A DNA stretch of 64,000 nt from Haematobia irritans. Taxonomy: Eukaryota > Arthropoda > Insecta > Diptera > Muscidae. The position numbers and the translations under genes were made by a program. Every line of letters starts with the position of its first letter. Position 1 is the first letter of the stretch. Under the pieces are notes generated by a model. It was not told where the DNA came from, did no database searches, and was given only the letters and a program-made list of their open reading frames with translations. Shown one piece after another: positions 12,392 through 24,164 of the stretch. The stretch covers positions 226,242,783 to 226,306,782 of the forward strand of contig NC_134399.1 of assembly GCF_050003625.1 (NCBI RefSeq). The letters run 5' to 3'.

Positions 12392-12464
12392 GCTACGTAG
12401 CCCAGTGGATAGTGTGTTGGCTTACAAACTGTATGGTCCTCGGTTCGATTCTCCGTGCAGGCGA
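12392..12464 (+). repeat. tRNA-like module B in copy 2
   Basis: A box TAGCCCAGTGG and B box GGTTCGATTCT are intact, as in copy 1. Confidence 0.6.
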
Positions 12465-12780
12465 AAGGTAAAATTTAAAAAAATTTATAAAAGTGAATAA
12501 TTTCTTCAACATTATTTGTATTACAGAAAAAGGTGCCAAGAACTAAAATATTTCGTGGAAGTGAAAATTAAGAGTATGTTAGGCAATGAGCACAATCGTC
12601 TTTGGGAAAAATTCTTCCAAGCATATAATATTTTTGGGCTCAAAATGCTTCCAAACATATAATATGTTCACATAAAACAAACATATTAATGTTTCGGCAG
12701 TATCCAATAATATATGTGCTTCCTGCAAAATATGTTTGGAACATATGTTAAAGAAGCGATTTTTTTGAGGGTGCAGCCAA

Positions 12781-12963
12781 TACATAAATTCTCAAAACAA
12801 ATTTGCTTTAGAAACTAACCAACAATGTGACAACGAAGAAGTTGTTGCAATATTAATTCCTAATGGAGTATATACAAAAAAAGTGATACAAATCGACAAA
12901 ACTCGGATTCAACGGAGACCAAGGAAGGGGCGATACAATGGAACATGGACGCGGACTTCTTAA
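12781..12963 (+). pseudogene. Coding-like 60-codon tail, unrecognised
   Basis: This frame is open from the right edge of copy 2 to a TAA and has a coding-like composition: an acidic stretch (CDNEEVVAILIPNG), then a basic tail (RIQRRPRKGRYNGTW). It has no ATG of its own. When copy 2 and its duplicated CA are removed, the frame continues upstream for about nine more codons before a TGA. It could be the last exon of a host gene or of a transposon, cut by copy 2. No family recognised. Confidence 0.25.
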
Positions 12964-13071
12964 AACTAAATATATTTTAAGGAGTTTTTTTTTAATTTTT
13001 TTATACCTTTAAGCCAACGTTACAAAACTTGATTTAATTTAAAGAATGTTTCCCTCAACCAAAAATTACTA

Positions 13072-14556
13072 CACTGTTAGAAAAATATGTTTTTCATATG
13101 TTCCGATATAAACAAAATGTGGTTCGGGCACAATTTTTTAAACACAATATATTTAAGTGCAAAAATGTAATGCTCCTACACTAGCATTAAATATTTGGGT
13201 CACATATGTTAATATGTTAGAATATATTATGTTTGGGACAAGGATGTTTCATAAAAATAATATGTGTGAATGTAAACATATATAAATTTACAAATTTATG
13301 ATATTATTATTCAGGGAGCGACAGAGAGAGAGAGAGAGGGAGAGTATAGAGAAAGAAATAGAGATGGAAACCGGGAGGGTTGACGAAAGATATCAACATA
13401 ACACAGCGAGAGAATCTAAAGGGAGCAATTTCTGTGAAACTGCTTGTACTATGTTGTTTCGGAAAACTGTTTTATGTGTTCATTTGTTTTGGCTATGCAT
13501 TTGGCATGTTAACAAGGCTTTGCCAAAAATTTGATATGCTTAAGTCTAAATATTATTTAATTTGAATATTAAATTGCGTATTCGGAGTAAAGAAAATAGA
13601 CATTCGGAACCAAGAGAATAGACATTTAAAACAAACAGCATGTGTTTTTTCCTTGAGAGCAGCAATTTAAGTATGTGTGGATATGTGTTTTGTGTATCAT
13701 TTTGGCATTATGGGCACAATTTTTTTCTTGGTTTGTCAATAGAAGTCGGAACGTACGACGAGTAAGTCAAAGGAAATTAAAAAAATTATTTTTCATTTTT
13801 TTTTTTATTTTATTATTATAATTTCGGCTTGAGGTCCTTTTAATAAAAAATCCATTTTACGAGTTTCAATGCTCTAAAAAAATTTTTGATTATTAAAAAA
13901 AAAAAAAAACAAACAAAAAAACTTTAATGTAAATATAAATTGTTTGTGTTTCTCTTACATTGTGTACTAATAATTGTTATTTATGTAAATCGCCGTCGAA
14001 GACTAACGATGTTAGTCGAAATATTGGATAATAAATTTAATAAGTAATCAAAAATCGTAAAAAAGATTTTTTATTAAAAGGACCTCAGGCCAAAATAAAT
14101 TAGAACAACAGGTCAACAAAACTAAGGACACTATTTTTCATTTTAGCGGCCAAACTCGAATCTCAAAAAGCAGAATAACATAATTTTTTTGGCAAATTGT
14201 ATTTTAACTTGTATTATTATAACTTAATACTGGCCTTAAAGCTAAAAATGAAATTAAGTACAAAATTATTCGTTAATAAATATTCATATGAATAATATCT
14301 TCAGCATTGTTTGTATTACAGAAAAAGGTCATAAAAACTAAAAAATCACTTGGAAGTGAGAAAGATGTGAGGGAATATGCTATTAGGCAGATATAATTTT
14401 TTTGAGCACAATCTTCTTTGGGAGAAAATGCTTCCAAACATATAATATGTTCACATAAAACAAACATAATAATATTTCGGAAATATCCAATAATATATGT
14501 TCTTCCTGCAAAATAGGTTTGGAAAATATGTTAGAAAAGCAAATTTTTTGAGGGTG
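13072..14556 (+). mobile_element. Composite TIR element, copy 3 (diverged, no tRNA modules)
   Basis: It starts CACTGTTAGAAAAATATG and ends TTTTTTGAGGGTG, flanked by TA (13070-13071 and 14557-14558). The first 660 bp and last 280 bp align with copies 1 and 2. The middle, where the tRNA-like modules should be, is replaced by other sequence including a further inverted-repeat element (13823-14095). The core element therefore exists without the modules. Confidence 0.75.
13823..14095. mobile_element. Small inverted-repeat element inside copy 3
   Basis: Left TTCGGCTTGAGGTCCTTTTA and the reverse complement of the right end (TTGGCCTGAGGTCCTTTTA) match over about 40 bp. The interior is AT-rich and non-coding. 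No target duplication was resolved. Confidence 0.55.
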
Positions 14557-15790
14557 TACATTCATACAAAAATGAGCTGATTTCGAATCAAAGACGAGTT
14601 TTTTTCTAAAGATGTTGACATAAAAAATATTCTGTAAATAATGCACATTTCACACTATGTAAAACTAAGTTTTCTCATGTTTTTTTATTCGCTTCCAAGA
14701 TAAATAAAAGTTCAATTGTACAAGGCCAAAGTAACTCTCAACTATTAGACCAAGTAACGTGATGGTGCTGACATTAATTGAATCCATACATTTGATGCAC
14801 TTGATCATCACTACACTCAAAAAAAAGTTCGTAATTAAGAGCAGTCGTTTTTTTTATATGCATAATTCCTTGTATTAATAAAATAATGTCGAACAAATTT
14901 GAAAATAATAGTTCAAATAGTGAGTAAACCCATAGAAAAAATCATGGACGGAGGCGTGTTTCAAAACGATCCGTTCATGAAAGTGAATTAACATACATGT
15001 GAATCACAATGGACCAATGAAGTCGTATTGTCCTTATAATTATGTGATTTTACTTAAAAATTGGTATCATAACATGAAAGAAAAACTTTTTGAGGTAAGG
15101 ACAACTTGACTTTAGTAATTCAGAAAAATTCTTTAAAAGTAATGAAATTGTCTTAAAATATCTTGTCTTTTTACATCTTGAATATAAAGCAAAAAATCGT
15201 TCAAAAATAGGACATGTTTTTCAACACTTTATTTTGAAGATGTATTTTACTTCAAACTTAGCATAATTTCTTCTGGAAGTCGAGCCTGAATTTGGAAAAT
15301 AAAGCTGTCGCTAACTGGTTTTTAAAGGACTTTGATACCATATGAAGAAAACAAAAATCTGAAATAACGAAAAATCAAAATTTGCTTCCTAGAAGCAAGG
15401 ACACAAAACCCAAAATTTAAAAGAGAATTGTGTTTTAAAACTATCTTTACTTGTATTCTCCGCTTCTTTGGCTAGGAATCAATACCAAACTTGTAAAAGT
15501 AAAGACAAAATCTTTGGAACCGCGCATGCTTGTTTTTCAGTGCAAAGAAATACGAAAGCCGTTCATGAAATCGTAAACGCCCATGGACAAAACCATGAAC
15601 ATTCTGTTTTGTTTTATCGTGAACGTTATTGTTCCATTTTGTGATCGTCCGTTCACGATTTTGGAACATAATTGTTTCCAAAATTTGTATCTCAAATTTA
15701 ATAAAAAAAAATTAAAGCAAAGATTGAAAACTGTTAGAATTTCATTATTTTAAAGAAATTTTGTAAATTGCGCATCTTAAAATTTAAGGC
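14557..15790. other. AT-rich intergenic stretch
   Basis: No gene. CGTTCATGA / CGTTCACGA motifs recur around 14960-15660 and may mark an old, degraded repeat, but I could not define ends. Confidence 0.4.
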
Positions 15791-16270
15791 TAACAATGTG
15801 AAAAAAAACACGTTATTTAATTTATAAATATTGAAATTTAATTTCAAATAAAAATTCTATTGTACACTTAAAAAAAAAGTAAAACCAGTAACCAAGTGAG
15901 CTGAAATTGCATAGTCAAATTCTGAAAAAGGGTCCTATAACTAAGAAATAACATGTTTTGAGACATATTTGGAATAAAGAAAAAAATTTTAAACTGGGGG
16001 ACATTTTTTTTAAATTCTAAATTTAATATCACGTAAATTTAGAATTTAAAAAAAATGTCCCCCAGTTTAAATTTTTTTTCTTTATTCCAAATATGTCTCA
16101 AAACATGTTATTTCTTAGTTATAGGACCCTTTTTCAGAATTTGACTCTGCAATTTCAGCTCACTTGGTTCACTGGTTTTATTTTTTTTTAAGTGTACAAT
16201 AGAATTTTTATTTGAAATTAAATTTCAATATTTATAAATTAAATAACGTGTTTTTTTTTCACATTGTTTA
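15791..16270. repeat. Near-perfect palindrome, arms about 235 bp, 8-bp spacer
   Basis: The left arm 15791-16025 is repeated as its reverse complement at 16034-16270, with only scattered mismatches and one- or two-base indels. The spacer is ATATCACG. It could fold into a very long hairpin as DNA or RNA. The arms contain no ORF. Such a structure is normally unstable, so it is recent or is an assembly artefact. Confidence 0.9.
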
Positions 16271-16820
16271 AATGTGATGGGGCGAGAAAATGCATAGAAA
16301 TGTGATTTAAGCAATAATTACAACAATAACCACATTGCAAGTCAAGTTAGTTACTCTAGTACCCATCTGGCATTCCCAGTGCCAATAGCATAACAACAAA
16401 AACACAACAACAAAAATTAATATAAATAGAACCCCCTTTCATTTGAACTCACTCATAGACGCGTGTATCAAACTAGGTTACGTAAGGGCATTATCAATTA
16501 AATTGAATTAAATCTAGTTTTACAATATGCCATTCAAGGAAACTCTTATTGACTCACAAAGAAACTATTGGCATCTTGGATATACATATGAGAAAACAAA
16601 AAACATTTTTGTTTTTGTTTTCATTTTGATTAATCATTGCCAATGCCAAAGAAATTTTAACTTAGATTCAATGTCAAGATTTCACAACATTCTATCAATA
16701 CGGAAATTGTTAAGATCACAGGAATAGAGACTGAATATTTTTGGTGGGTAGTCCGACACAAGTATTTAGTGGTGAGATGAAATATTTTAGACCCCAAACA
16801 ACTCTGGAGTCACGATCGAC
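16271..16820 (+). other. Unique stretch with a 66-codon ORF
   Basis: Single-copy-looking sequence between the palindrome and minisatellite. An ATG at 16527 opens a 66-codon frame with no recognised domain. It lies about 75 bp downstream of a possible TATA promoter, so a small gene or a first exon is possible but unproven. Confidence 0.3.
16421..16455 (+). promoter_or_regulatory. Possible TATA-type core promoter
   Basis: TATAAATAG at 16421 lies about 30 bp upstream of CTCACTCA, the spacing expected between TATA and initiator. The initiator is a weak match. A donor-like ACGTAAGG follows at about 16480. Chance occurrence in AT-rich DNA is a real alternative. Confidence 0.25.
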
Positions 16821-16824
16821 TACA

Positions 16825-16952
16825 AAATTTTATTTCTATAGAAAATTTTGTCAAAATTTTATTTCTATAGAAAATTTTTGTCAAAATTTTATTTCTATAG
16901 AAAATTTTGTCAAAATTTTATTTCTATAGAAAATTTTGTCAACATTTTATTT
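16825..16952 (-). repeat. 29-bp minisatellite, reverse orientation
   Basis: About four units of the 29-bp repeat, in the opposite orientation to the arrays at 2.6-7.9 kb. They abut the foldback array directly. Confidence 0.9.
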
Positions 16953-19900
16953 CATTGTTGTCGTTTTTTATTTCAGCTTAAAACCATACATTGACTAAAC
17001 TACAAGAGTAGCTTAACCAACAGAGGAAAAGAATGTTTGTCAAATTTATTTGGGCAAAGCCCTATAGACTGCAAGATGGTTGGATGGACGCACGTTTCGG
17101 AATTACCACATTCCTCATCAGCATCCTCTACTTGCAGCAAAACTATCAACCAATTATCAGAGTAAATTCAGGCAGTTTATTAAACCCAACAAAAACCACA
17201 CTTGAACCCTCCGAAAAAAAGTTTTACATTGATAGCCGGCTTATGCCGAAATAAATTCGAAACAAACATATCTCTTTTCCTATGCCACTGTCAAATCATC
17301 GATTTGAATTCACATGGCTGGGTTTATTTTGAGCGTGCCTCCTCTTCTTTTTCCATTTGTTTTGTTTTGTTATTGTTGGTTTTGTTCTTTAAGCATTGTT
17401 GTCGTTTTTTATTTCAGCTTAAAACCATACATTGACTAAACTACAAGAGTAGCTTAACCAACAGAGGAAAAGAATGTTTGTCAAATTTATTTGGGCAAAG
17501 CCCTATAGACTGCAAGATGGTTGGATGGACGCACGTTTCGGAATTACCACATTCCTCATCAGCATCCTCTACTTGCAGCAAAACTATCAACCAATTATCA
17601 GAGTAAATTCAGGCAGTTTATTAAACCCAACAAAAACCACACTTGAACCCTCCGAAAAAAGGTTTTACATTGATAGCCGGCTTATGCCGAAATAAATTCG
17701 AAACAAACATATCTCTTTTCCTATGCCACTGTCAAATCATCGATTTGAATTCACATGGCTGGGTTTATTTTGAGCGTGCCTCCTCTTCTTTTTCCATTTG
17801 TTTTGTTTTGTTATTGTTGGTTTTGTTCTTTAAGCATTGTTGTCGTTTTTTATTTCAGCTTAAAACCATACATTGACTAAACTACAAGAGTAGCTTAACC
17901 AACAGAGGAAAAGAATGTTTGTCAAATTTATTTGGGCAAAGCCCTATAGACTGCAAGATGGTTGGATGGACGCACGTTTCGGAATTACCACATTCCTCAT
18001 CAGCATCCTCTACTTGCAGCAAAACTATCAACCAATTATCAGAGTAAATTCAGGCAGTTTATTAAACCCAACAAAAACCACACTTGAACCCTCCGAAAAA
18101 AGGTTTTACATTGATAGCCGGCTTATGCCGAAATAAATTCGAAACAAACATATCTCTCTCTCTCTATACTCTTGTAGTTTAGTCAATGTATGGTTTTAAG
18201 CTGAAATAAAAAACGACAACAATGCTTAAAGAACAAAACCAACAATAACAAAACAAAACAAATGGAAAAAGAAGAGGAGGCACGCTCAAAATAAACCCAG
18301 TCATGTGAATTCAAATCGATGATTTGACAGTGGCATAGGAAAAGAGATATGTTTGTTTCGAATTTATTTCGGCATAAGCCGGCTATCAATGTAAAACCCT
18401 TTTTTCGGAGGGTTCAAGTGTGGTTTTTGTTGGGTTTAATAAACTGCCTGAATTTACTCTGATAATTGGTTGATAGTTTTGCTGCAAGTAGAGGATGCTG
18501 ATGAGGAATGTGGTAATTCCGAAACGTGCGTCCATCCAACCATCTTGCAGTCTATAGGGCTTTGCCCAAATAAATTTGACAAACATTCTTTTCCTCTGTT
18601 GGTTAAGCTACTCTTGTAGTTTAGTCAATGTATGGTTTTAAGCTGAAATAAAAAACGACAACAATGCTTGAAGAACAAAACCAACAATAACAAAACAAAA
18701 CAAATGGAAAAAGAAGAGGAGGCACGCTCAAAATAAACCCAGCCATGTGAATTCAAATCGATGATTTGACAGTGGCATAGGAAAAGAGATATGTTTGTTT
18801 CGAATTTATTTCGGCATAAGCCGGCTATCAATGTAAAACCCTTTTTTCGGAGGGTTCAAGTGTGGTTTTTGTTGGGTTTAATAAACTGCCTGAATTTACT
18901 CTGATAATTGGTTGATAGTTTTGCTGCAAGTAGAGGATGCTGATGAGGAATGTGGTAATTCCGAAACGTGCGTCCATCCAACCATCTTGCAGTCTATAGG
19001 GCTTTGCCCAAATAAATTTGACAAACATTCTTTTCCTCTGTTGGTTAAGCTACTCTTGTAGTTTAGTCAATGTATGGTTTTAAGCTGAAATAAAAAACGA
19101 CAACAATGCTTAAAGAACAAAACCAACAATAACAAAACAAAACAAATGGAAAAAGAAGAGGAGGCACGCTCAAAATAAACCCAGCCATGTGAATTCAAAT
19201 CGATGATTTGACAGTGGCATAGGAAAAGAGATATGTTTGTTTCGAATTTATTTCGGCATAAGCCGGCTATCAATGTAAAACCTTTTTTCGGAGGGTTCAA
19301 GTGTGGTTTTTGTTGGGTTTAATAAACTGCCTGAATTTACTCTGATAATTGGTTGATAGTTTTGCTGCAAGTAGAGGATGCTGATGAGGAATGTGGTAAT
19401 TCCGAAACGTGCGTCCATCCAACCATCTTGCAGTCTATAGGGCTTTGCCCAAATAAATTTGACAAACATTCTTTTCCTCTGTTGGTTAAGCTACTCTTGT
19501 AGTTTAGTCAATGTATGGTTTTAAGCTGAAATAAAAAACGACAACAATGCTTAAAGAACAAAACCAACAATAACAAAACAAAACAAATGGAAAAAGAAGA
19601 GGAGGCACGCTCAAAATAAACCCAGCCATGTGAATTCAAATCGATGATTTGACAGTGGCATAGGAAAAGAGATATGTTTGTTTCGAATTTATTTCGGCAT
19701 AAGCCGGCTATCAATGTAAAACCTTTTTTCGGAGGGTTCAAGTGTGGTTTTTGTTGGGTTTAATAAACTGCCTGAATTTACTCTGATAATTGGTTGATAG
19801 TTTTGCTGCAAGTAGAGGATGCTGATGAGGAATGTGGTAATTCCGAAACGTGCGTCCATCCAACCATCTTGCAGTCTATAGGGCTTTGCCCAAATAAATT

Positions 19901-20028
19901 TGACAAACATTCTTTTCCTCTGTTGGTTAAGCTACTCTTGTAGTTTAGTCAATGTATGGTTTTAAGCTGAAATAAAAAACGACAACAATGCTTAAAGAAC
20001 AAAACCAACAATAACAAAACAAAACAAA
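16953..20028. repeat. Foldback array of 441-bp units (forward then reverse)
   Basis: Units start CATTGTTGTCGTTTTTTATT. Forward: two full copies at 16953 and 17394, then a truncated one at 17835-18158. Reverse: a 62-bp partial ending 18224, then four full copies at 18225, 18667, 19109 and 19550, ending 19990 plus a short tail. Units differ at only a few bases. The two orientations meet at a TCTCTCTCTC tract near 18155-18165, making a palindrome of over 1 kb per arm. Each unit contains 73- and 77-codon frames that are identical between copies simply because the units are. A diverged single relative lies at 20878-21236. Confidence 0.9.
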
Positions 20029-20877
20029 TTTTATTTCTATAGAAAACTTTGTCAAAATTTTATTCCTATAGGAAATTTTGTCAAAATTTTGTTTCGAACA
20101 GAGTGACACGCTATATGTGAAACACTTGAAAATATAAGTGAGAGATGAAAACCCTCTCTCTACTGAAACAAAATTTTGGTGTTCGGCCTATGTCAAAATT
20201 TTATTTCTATAGAAAATTTTGTCAAAATTTTATTTCTATAGAAAATTTTGTCAAAATTTTATTTCTATAGAAAATTTTGTCAAAATTTTATTTCCATAGA
20301 AAATTTTGTCAAAATTTTATTTCTATAGAATTTTTTTCAAAATTTTACTTTTATAGATCATTTTTTTCAAAATTTTATTTCTATAGAAAATTTTGTCAAA
20401 ATTTTATTTCTATAGAAAATTTTGTCAACATTTTATTTCTATAGAAAATTTTGTCAAAATTTTTTTTCTATAGAAAATGTTGTCAAAATTTTATTTCTAT
20501 AGAAAATTTTGTCAAAATTTTATTTCCATAGAAAATTTTGTCACAATTTTATTTCTATAGAAAATTTTGTCAAAATTTTATTTCTATAGAACATTTTGTC
20601 AAAATTTTATTTCTATAGAACATTTAGTCAAAATTTTATTTCTATAGAAAATTTTGTCAAAATTTTGTCAAAATTTTATTTCCATAAAAAATTTTGCCAA
20701 AATTTTATTTCCATAGAAAATTTTGTCAAAATAGAAAATTTTGTCAAAATTTTATTTCTGTAGAACATTTTGTCAAATTTTTTTTTCTATAGAAAATGTT
20801 TTCAAAATTTTATTTCTATAGAAAATTTTGTCAAAATTTTATTTCTATAGAAAATTTTATTTCTATATTTTATTTCA
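20029..20877 (-). repeat. 29-bp minisatellite, reverse orientation
   Basis: About 25 units (AAAATTTTATTTCTATAG with AAAATTTTGTC). They are interrupted at 20095-20190 by unrelated sequence containing GAGTGACACGCTATATGTG. This array and the one at 16825 flank the foldback array, so the foldback probably inserted into one minisatellite. Confidence 0.9.
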
Positions 20878-21236
20878 TTGTTGTTGTTTTTTTTTTTTTT
20901 TTTTGATTTCAGCTTAAAACCATGCATTGACTAAACTACCTTCCGGCATAAGCCGGCTATCATGTAAAACCTCTTTTTCCGAAGGTTCAAGTGTGGTTCA
21001 TTGTTGGGTTTAATGAACTGCCTGAATTTATTGATAATTGGTTGATAGTTTTGCTGCAAGTAGAGGATGCTGATGAGGAATGTGGTAATTCCGAAACGTG
21101 CGTCCATCCAACCATCTTCGGGCTTTGTCCAAATAAATTTGACAAACGTTCTTTTCCACTATTGGTTAAGCTACACTTGTAGTTTAGTCAATGCATGGTT
21201 TTAAGCTGAAATCAAAAAAAAACAACAACAATGATT
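20878..21236. mobile_element. Single-unit TIR relative of the foldback array
   Basis: It starts TTGTTGTTTTTTTTT...GATTTCAGCTTAAAACCATG and ends with the reverse complement (CATGGTTTTAAGCTGAAATC and AACAACAACAA). The inverted ends are about 55 bp, through GCATTGACTAAACTAC. The interior is about 85-90% similar to the array unit, with deletions. This is probably the mobile form from which the 441-bp array grew. Confidence 0.7.
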
Positions 21237-21249
21237 AAAGAACAAAACC

Positions 21250-21540
21250 AACTATATTTTATTTCTATAGAAAATGTTGTCAAAATTTTATTTCTATAGA
21301 CCATTTTTTTTAAAATTTTAGTTCTATAGAAAATTTTGTCAAAATTTCATTTCTATAGAAAATTTTGTTAAAATTTTATTTCTATAGAAAATCTTGTCAA
21401 AATTTTATTTCTATAAAAAATTTTGTCAAAATTTTATTTTTATAGACCATTTTTTTTCAAAATTTTATATCTATAGAAAATTTAGTCAAAATTGTATTTC
21501 TAAAGAAAATTTTGTCTATAGGAAATTTTGTCAAAATGTT
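21250..21540 (-). repeat. 29-bp minisatellite, reverse orientation
   Basis: About nine degenerate units continuing the array at 20029-20877 on the other side of the TIR element. Confidence 0.85.
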
Positions 21541-22261
21541 CATAATAATATTCGATCTTTATGGCATGGACTCTATTTCAAAAGCAAAAAATCCAGAAAC
21601 ATTTTTTATGACTTCGTACTAATACTACAATCATATATGCGACCAGTGAAGAGGCACATATTTGAGAAAATGTTCACTGCAAGTTGGGCCATCCATTGTG
21701 GTTTGAAATGGGAATGACATCATTGATGATTTCTAAACATTCGAGATCAAAGCATTAGGTTTTGTTTTCATCCAAAAGAAATGCGAAATACAGACATTCC
21801 GAATGACTTTGGGTCAGTGTGTCTGCTTGAATAGAGCTCGTTTGTCTGACGACACGCTACCTCAACGAGTTGATTACCAAAAAAATAAAAAGAAACTTTT
21901 GTCATTAAATTGAAGGGGTAGGCATTGTTGTTCAGCCTATGATGGCTTACATCAAATTTCACATTTTTGGGATTGACAAAATGTTTGAGCTTCTGATTTG
22001 TTGTCTGATGTTTTTAAATTTGTTAGCGATACAAACAACTGAACTGTCAACCTTCTTGCTACTGATTTATGTTTTGAAACAATTTTCATATTTGGGGGAC
22101 ATGGTTTGCTATCTAACATTGTTAATTATGTACTTTTCTTATACGTTGACATCTTACTATTTTAGATTAATCATTTAGCTAAGCAAAACCAATTTCCGTT
22201 TACTATGACGGAGTCATTTTAAGACTAAAAATAATATATATATGTATGTTACTCCTGGTGG
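21541..22261. other. Unique AT-rich stretch, no gene recognised
   Basis: The longest frame is 79 codons and hydrophobic, with no recognisable family. No repeats noticed. Confidence 0.4.
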
Positions 22262-22263
22262 TA

Positions 22264-23088
22264 CACTCTTAGAAAAATATGTTTTTCATATGTTCCGATA
22301 TAAACAAAATGTGTTTCGGGCACAATTTTAAAACACAATATATTTAAGTGCAAACAAGGAATGTTCCTAAACTAACACTAAATGTTTGGGACATCTATGT
22401 TAATATGTTAGAATATATTATGTTTGGGGCATGAATGTTTCATAAAAATCATATGTGTGAATGCAAACATATATAAATTTACAAATTTCGACTAAACATA
22501 CATATGTTGTGATATTTCATTCAAAGCGACAGAGAGAGTATAGAGAAAGAAATAGAGATGGAAACCGGGAGAGTTGACGGGAGAGTCCACGTGGCAAACA
22601 AATGTATGTTTCTGTTAAATAATGTTATGTTTCCTTGGGCTCGTGGGCGCTCCAAACTATGCTATATAAGTGTAACTTATAACGATAATTATCTACTGGT
22701 GACTATAACAGCTACGTAGTCCAGTGGGTAGTTTGTTGGCTTACAAACTGCATAGTCCTCGGTTCGATTCTCCGTGCAGGCAAAAGGTAAAATTTAAAAA
22801 ATTTATAAAATGAATAATTTCTTCACCATTATTTGTATTACAGAAAAAGGTGCCAAGAACTAAAATATTTCGAGGAAGTGAAAATTAGTATGTTAGGCAA
22901 TGAGCACAATCGTCTTTGGGAAAAATTCTTCCAAGCATATAATATTTTTGGGCTCAAACTGCTTCCAAACATATGATATGTTCACATAAAACAAACATAT
23001 TAATGTTTCAGCAGTATCCAATAATATATGTGCTTCCTGCAAAATATGTTTGGAACGTATGTTAAAGAAGCGATTTTTTTTGAGGGTG
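22264..23088 (+). mobile_element. Composite TIR element, copy 4 (825-bp deletion derivative)
   Basis: Both termini are intact, flanked by TA (22262-22263 and 23089-23090). An internal deletion joins GAGAGTTGACGGGAGAG to TCCACGTGGC, which removes most of module A. Module B survives at 22711-22783, with A box TAGTCCAGTGG. Confidence 0.85.
22711..22783 (+). repeat. tRNA-like module B in copy 4
   Basis: The A box has one change from copies 1 and 2; the B box GGTTCGATTCT is unchanged. Confidence 0.55.
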
Positions 23089-23194
23089 TATAATAAATTG
23101 GTTGCGATACATAGAAAAAAAGTGAATTATCTACTTTCTGAATTATGAAAACTGATAGCATAGAAAATCTAATTTGTTTAATTGATGCCACTTC

Positions 23195-23390
23195 ACCATT
23201 GTTATACCCTTCACCATTTTTGTCTTATATATATATACCACGTATGGACTAATTTACTATTTAGAATACGATGCTAAAAATTTTTAGATACGTTGCCATC
23301 GGTAAGTATTACCACAACCCAAGTAATTCGATTAACAGTCTTTCATAGAAGTTTCTACGCAATCCATGGTGGAGGGTACATAAGATTGTT
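23195..23390. repeat. Fragment of the ACCCTCCACCAT repeat family
   Basis: It contains AAGTATTACCACAACCCAAG and CAATCCATGGTGGAGGGTAC, shared with 34900-34985. This is the 3' part of the family seen in fuller form at 33577-34990. Confidence 0.65.
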
Positions 23391-24160
23391 TCAATTATTT
23401 ATTTGTGCCTTTAGATGAAATATATACTTTCAAAAAAAAAAGTTTACTTGAGTTCAAAGATTTTGACTTTCCCTTAAGGATTTTGGTATTGATTCCGAGC
23501 TAAAGATGTGGTTTCTTTAAAATAAAGAAACTTTTTAGCAACCTCTCTGGTTTTAAATTTAAGATCAATAAAATTAAAATTTGGATACAAATCTCTTTTA
23601 TCGGTATATTAATACATTCTCTTTTCGCGGTATATTAATAAAGCTATTCAATCAAAATTATAACGGATACTTCAAAGCCAAAATGTTTTCTTAATTCCGA
23701 AAAGAAAAAAACTTTAAACCAAAGATGCTAAGTTCTCAAAATAAGTCGTGGCCTATATTTGAAGCATTTGTATCTTAAATCTAAAGATTCAGTATTTCGG
23801 TTAATTTAAGGACGATTTCTTTAAATCAAAAATGAGTTTCTTTGCTTTAAGGAAAATTTGCCTTAGTTCAAAGTCATGCGACTCTATCGGAGGGATGCTA
23901 ATTTACAACATTTGTGTCCTAAATTTAATGAAAAATATTTTTGCAGCAAATATTATAAACTCTATTTTAATTACAATTTCATTATTTTAAAGAAATTTGT
24001 CCTTAATATTTTGTAAATTGCGCATCCAAAAGTTTGCGTTTATACTCTCTTAAGAATTTGTCTTTAGATTTGAGTCAAAATTTAATGAAACTAATTATTT
24101 CCGTACAAAACTATTATTTATATTTTTAATGGGGAATATTTTTTTATTTAATTAAAACGT
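23391..24160. other. AT-rich stretch with no gene recognised
   Basis: Recurrent AAAGAAATTTGTCCTTAA-like words suggest an old degraded repeat, similar in style to 15100-15800. Confidence 0.4.
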
Positions 24161-24164
24161 TAAT

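Larger units (their letters stand above)
10536..12773 (+). mobile_element. Composite TIR element, copy 2 (2238 bp)
   Basis: The same termini and internal organisation as copy 1, enlarged by a nested 432-bp element at 11114-11545. It is flanked by CA on both sides rather than TA. Module A is at 12203-12276 (minus) and module B at 12392-12464 (plus). It is highly similar to copy 1 along its length. Removing it joins a short reading frame across the target site (see 12781-12963). Confidence 0.8.

Noticed and set aside
17033..19910. A family of 73- and 77-aa proteins repeated seven times
   Set aside because: The frames are identical only because the 441-bp units are. In the diverged relative at 29165 most differences change the amino acid, so there is no sign of selection on the protein.
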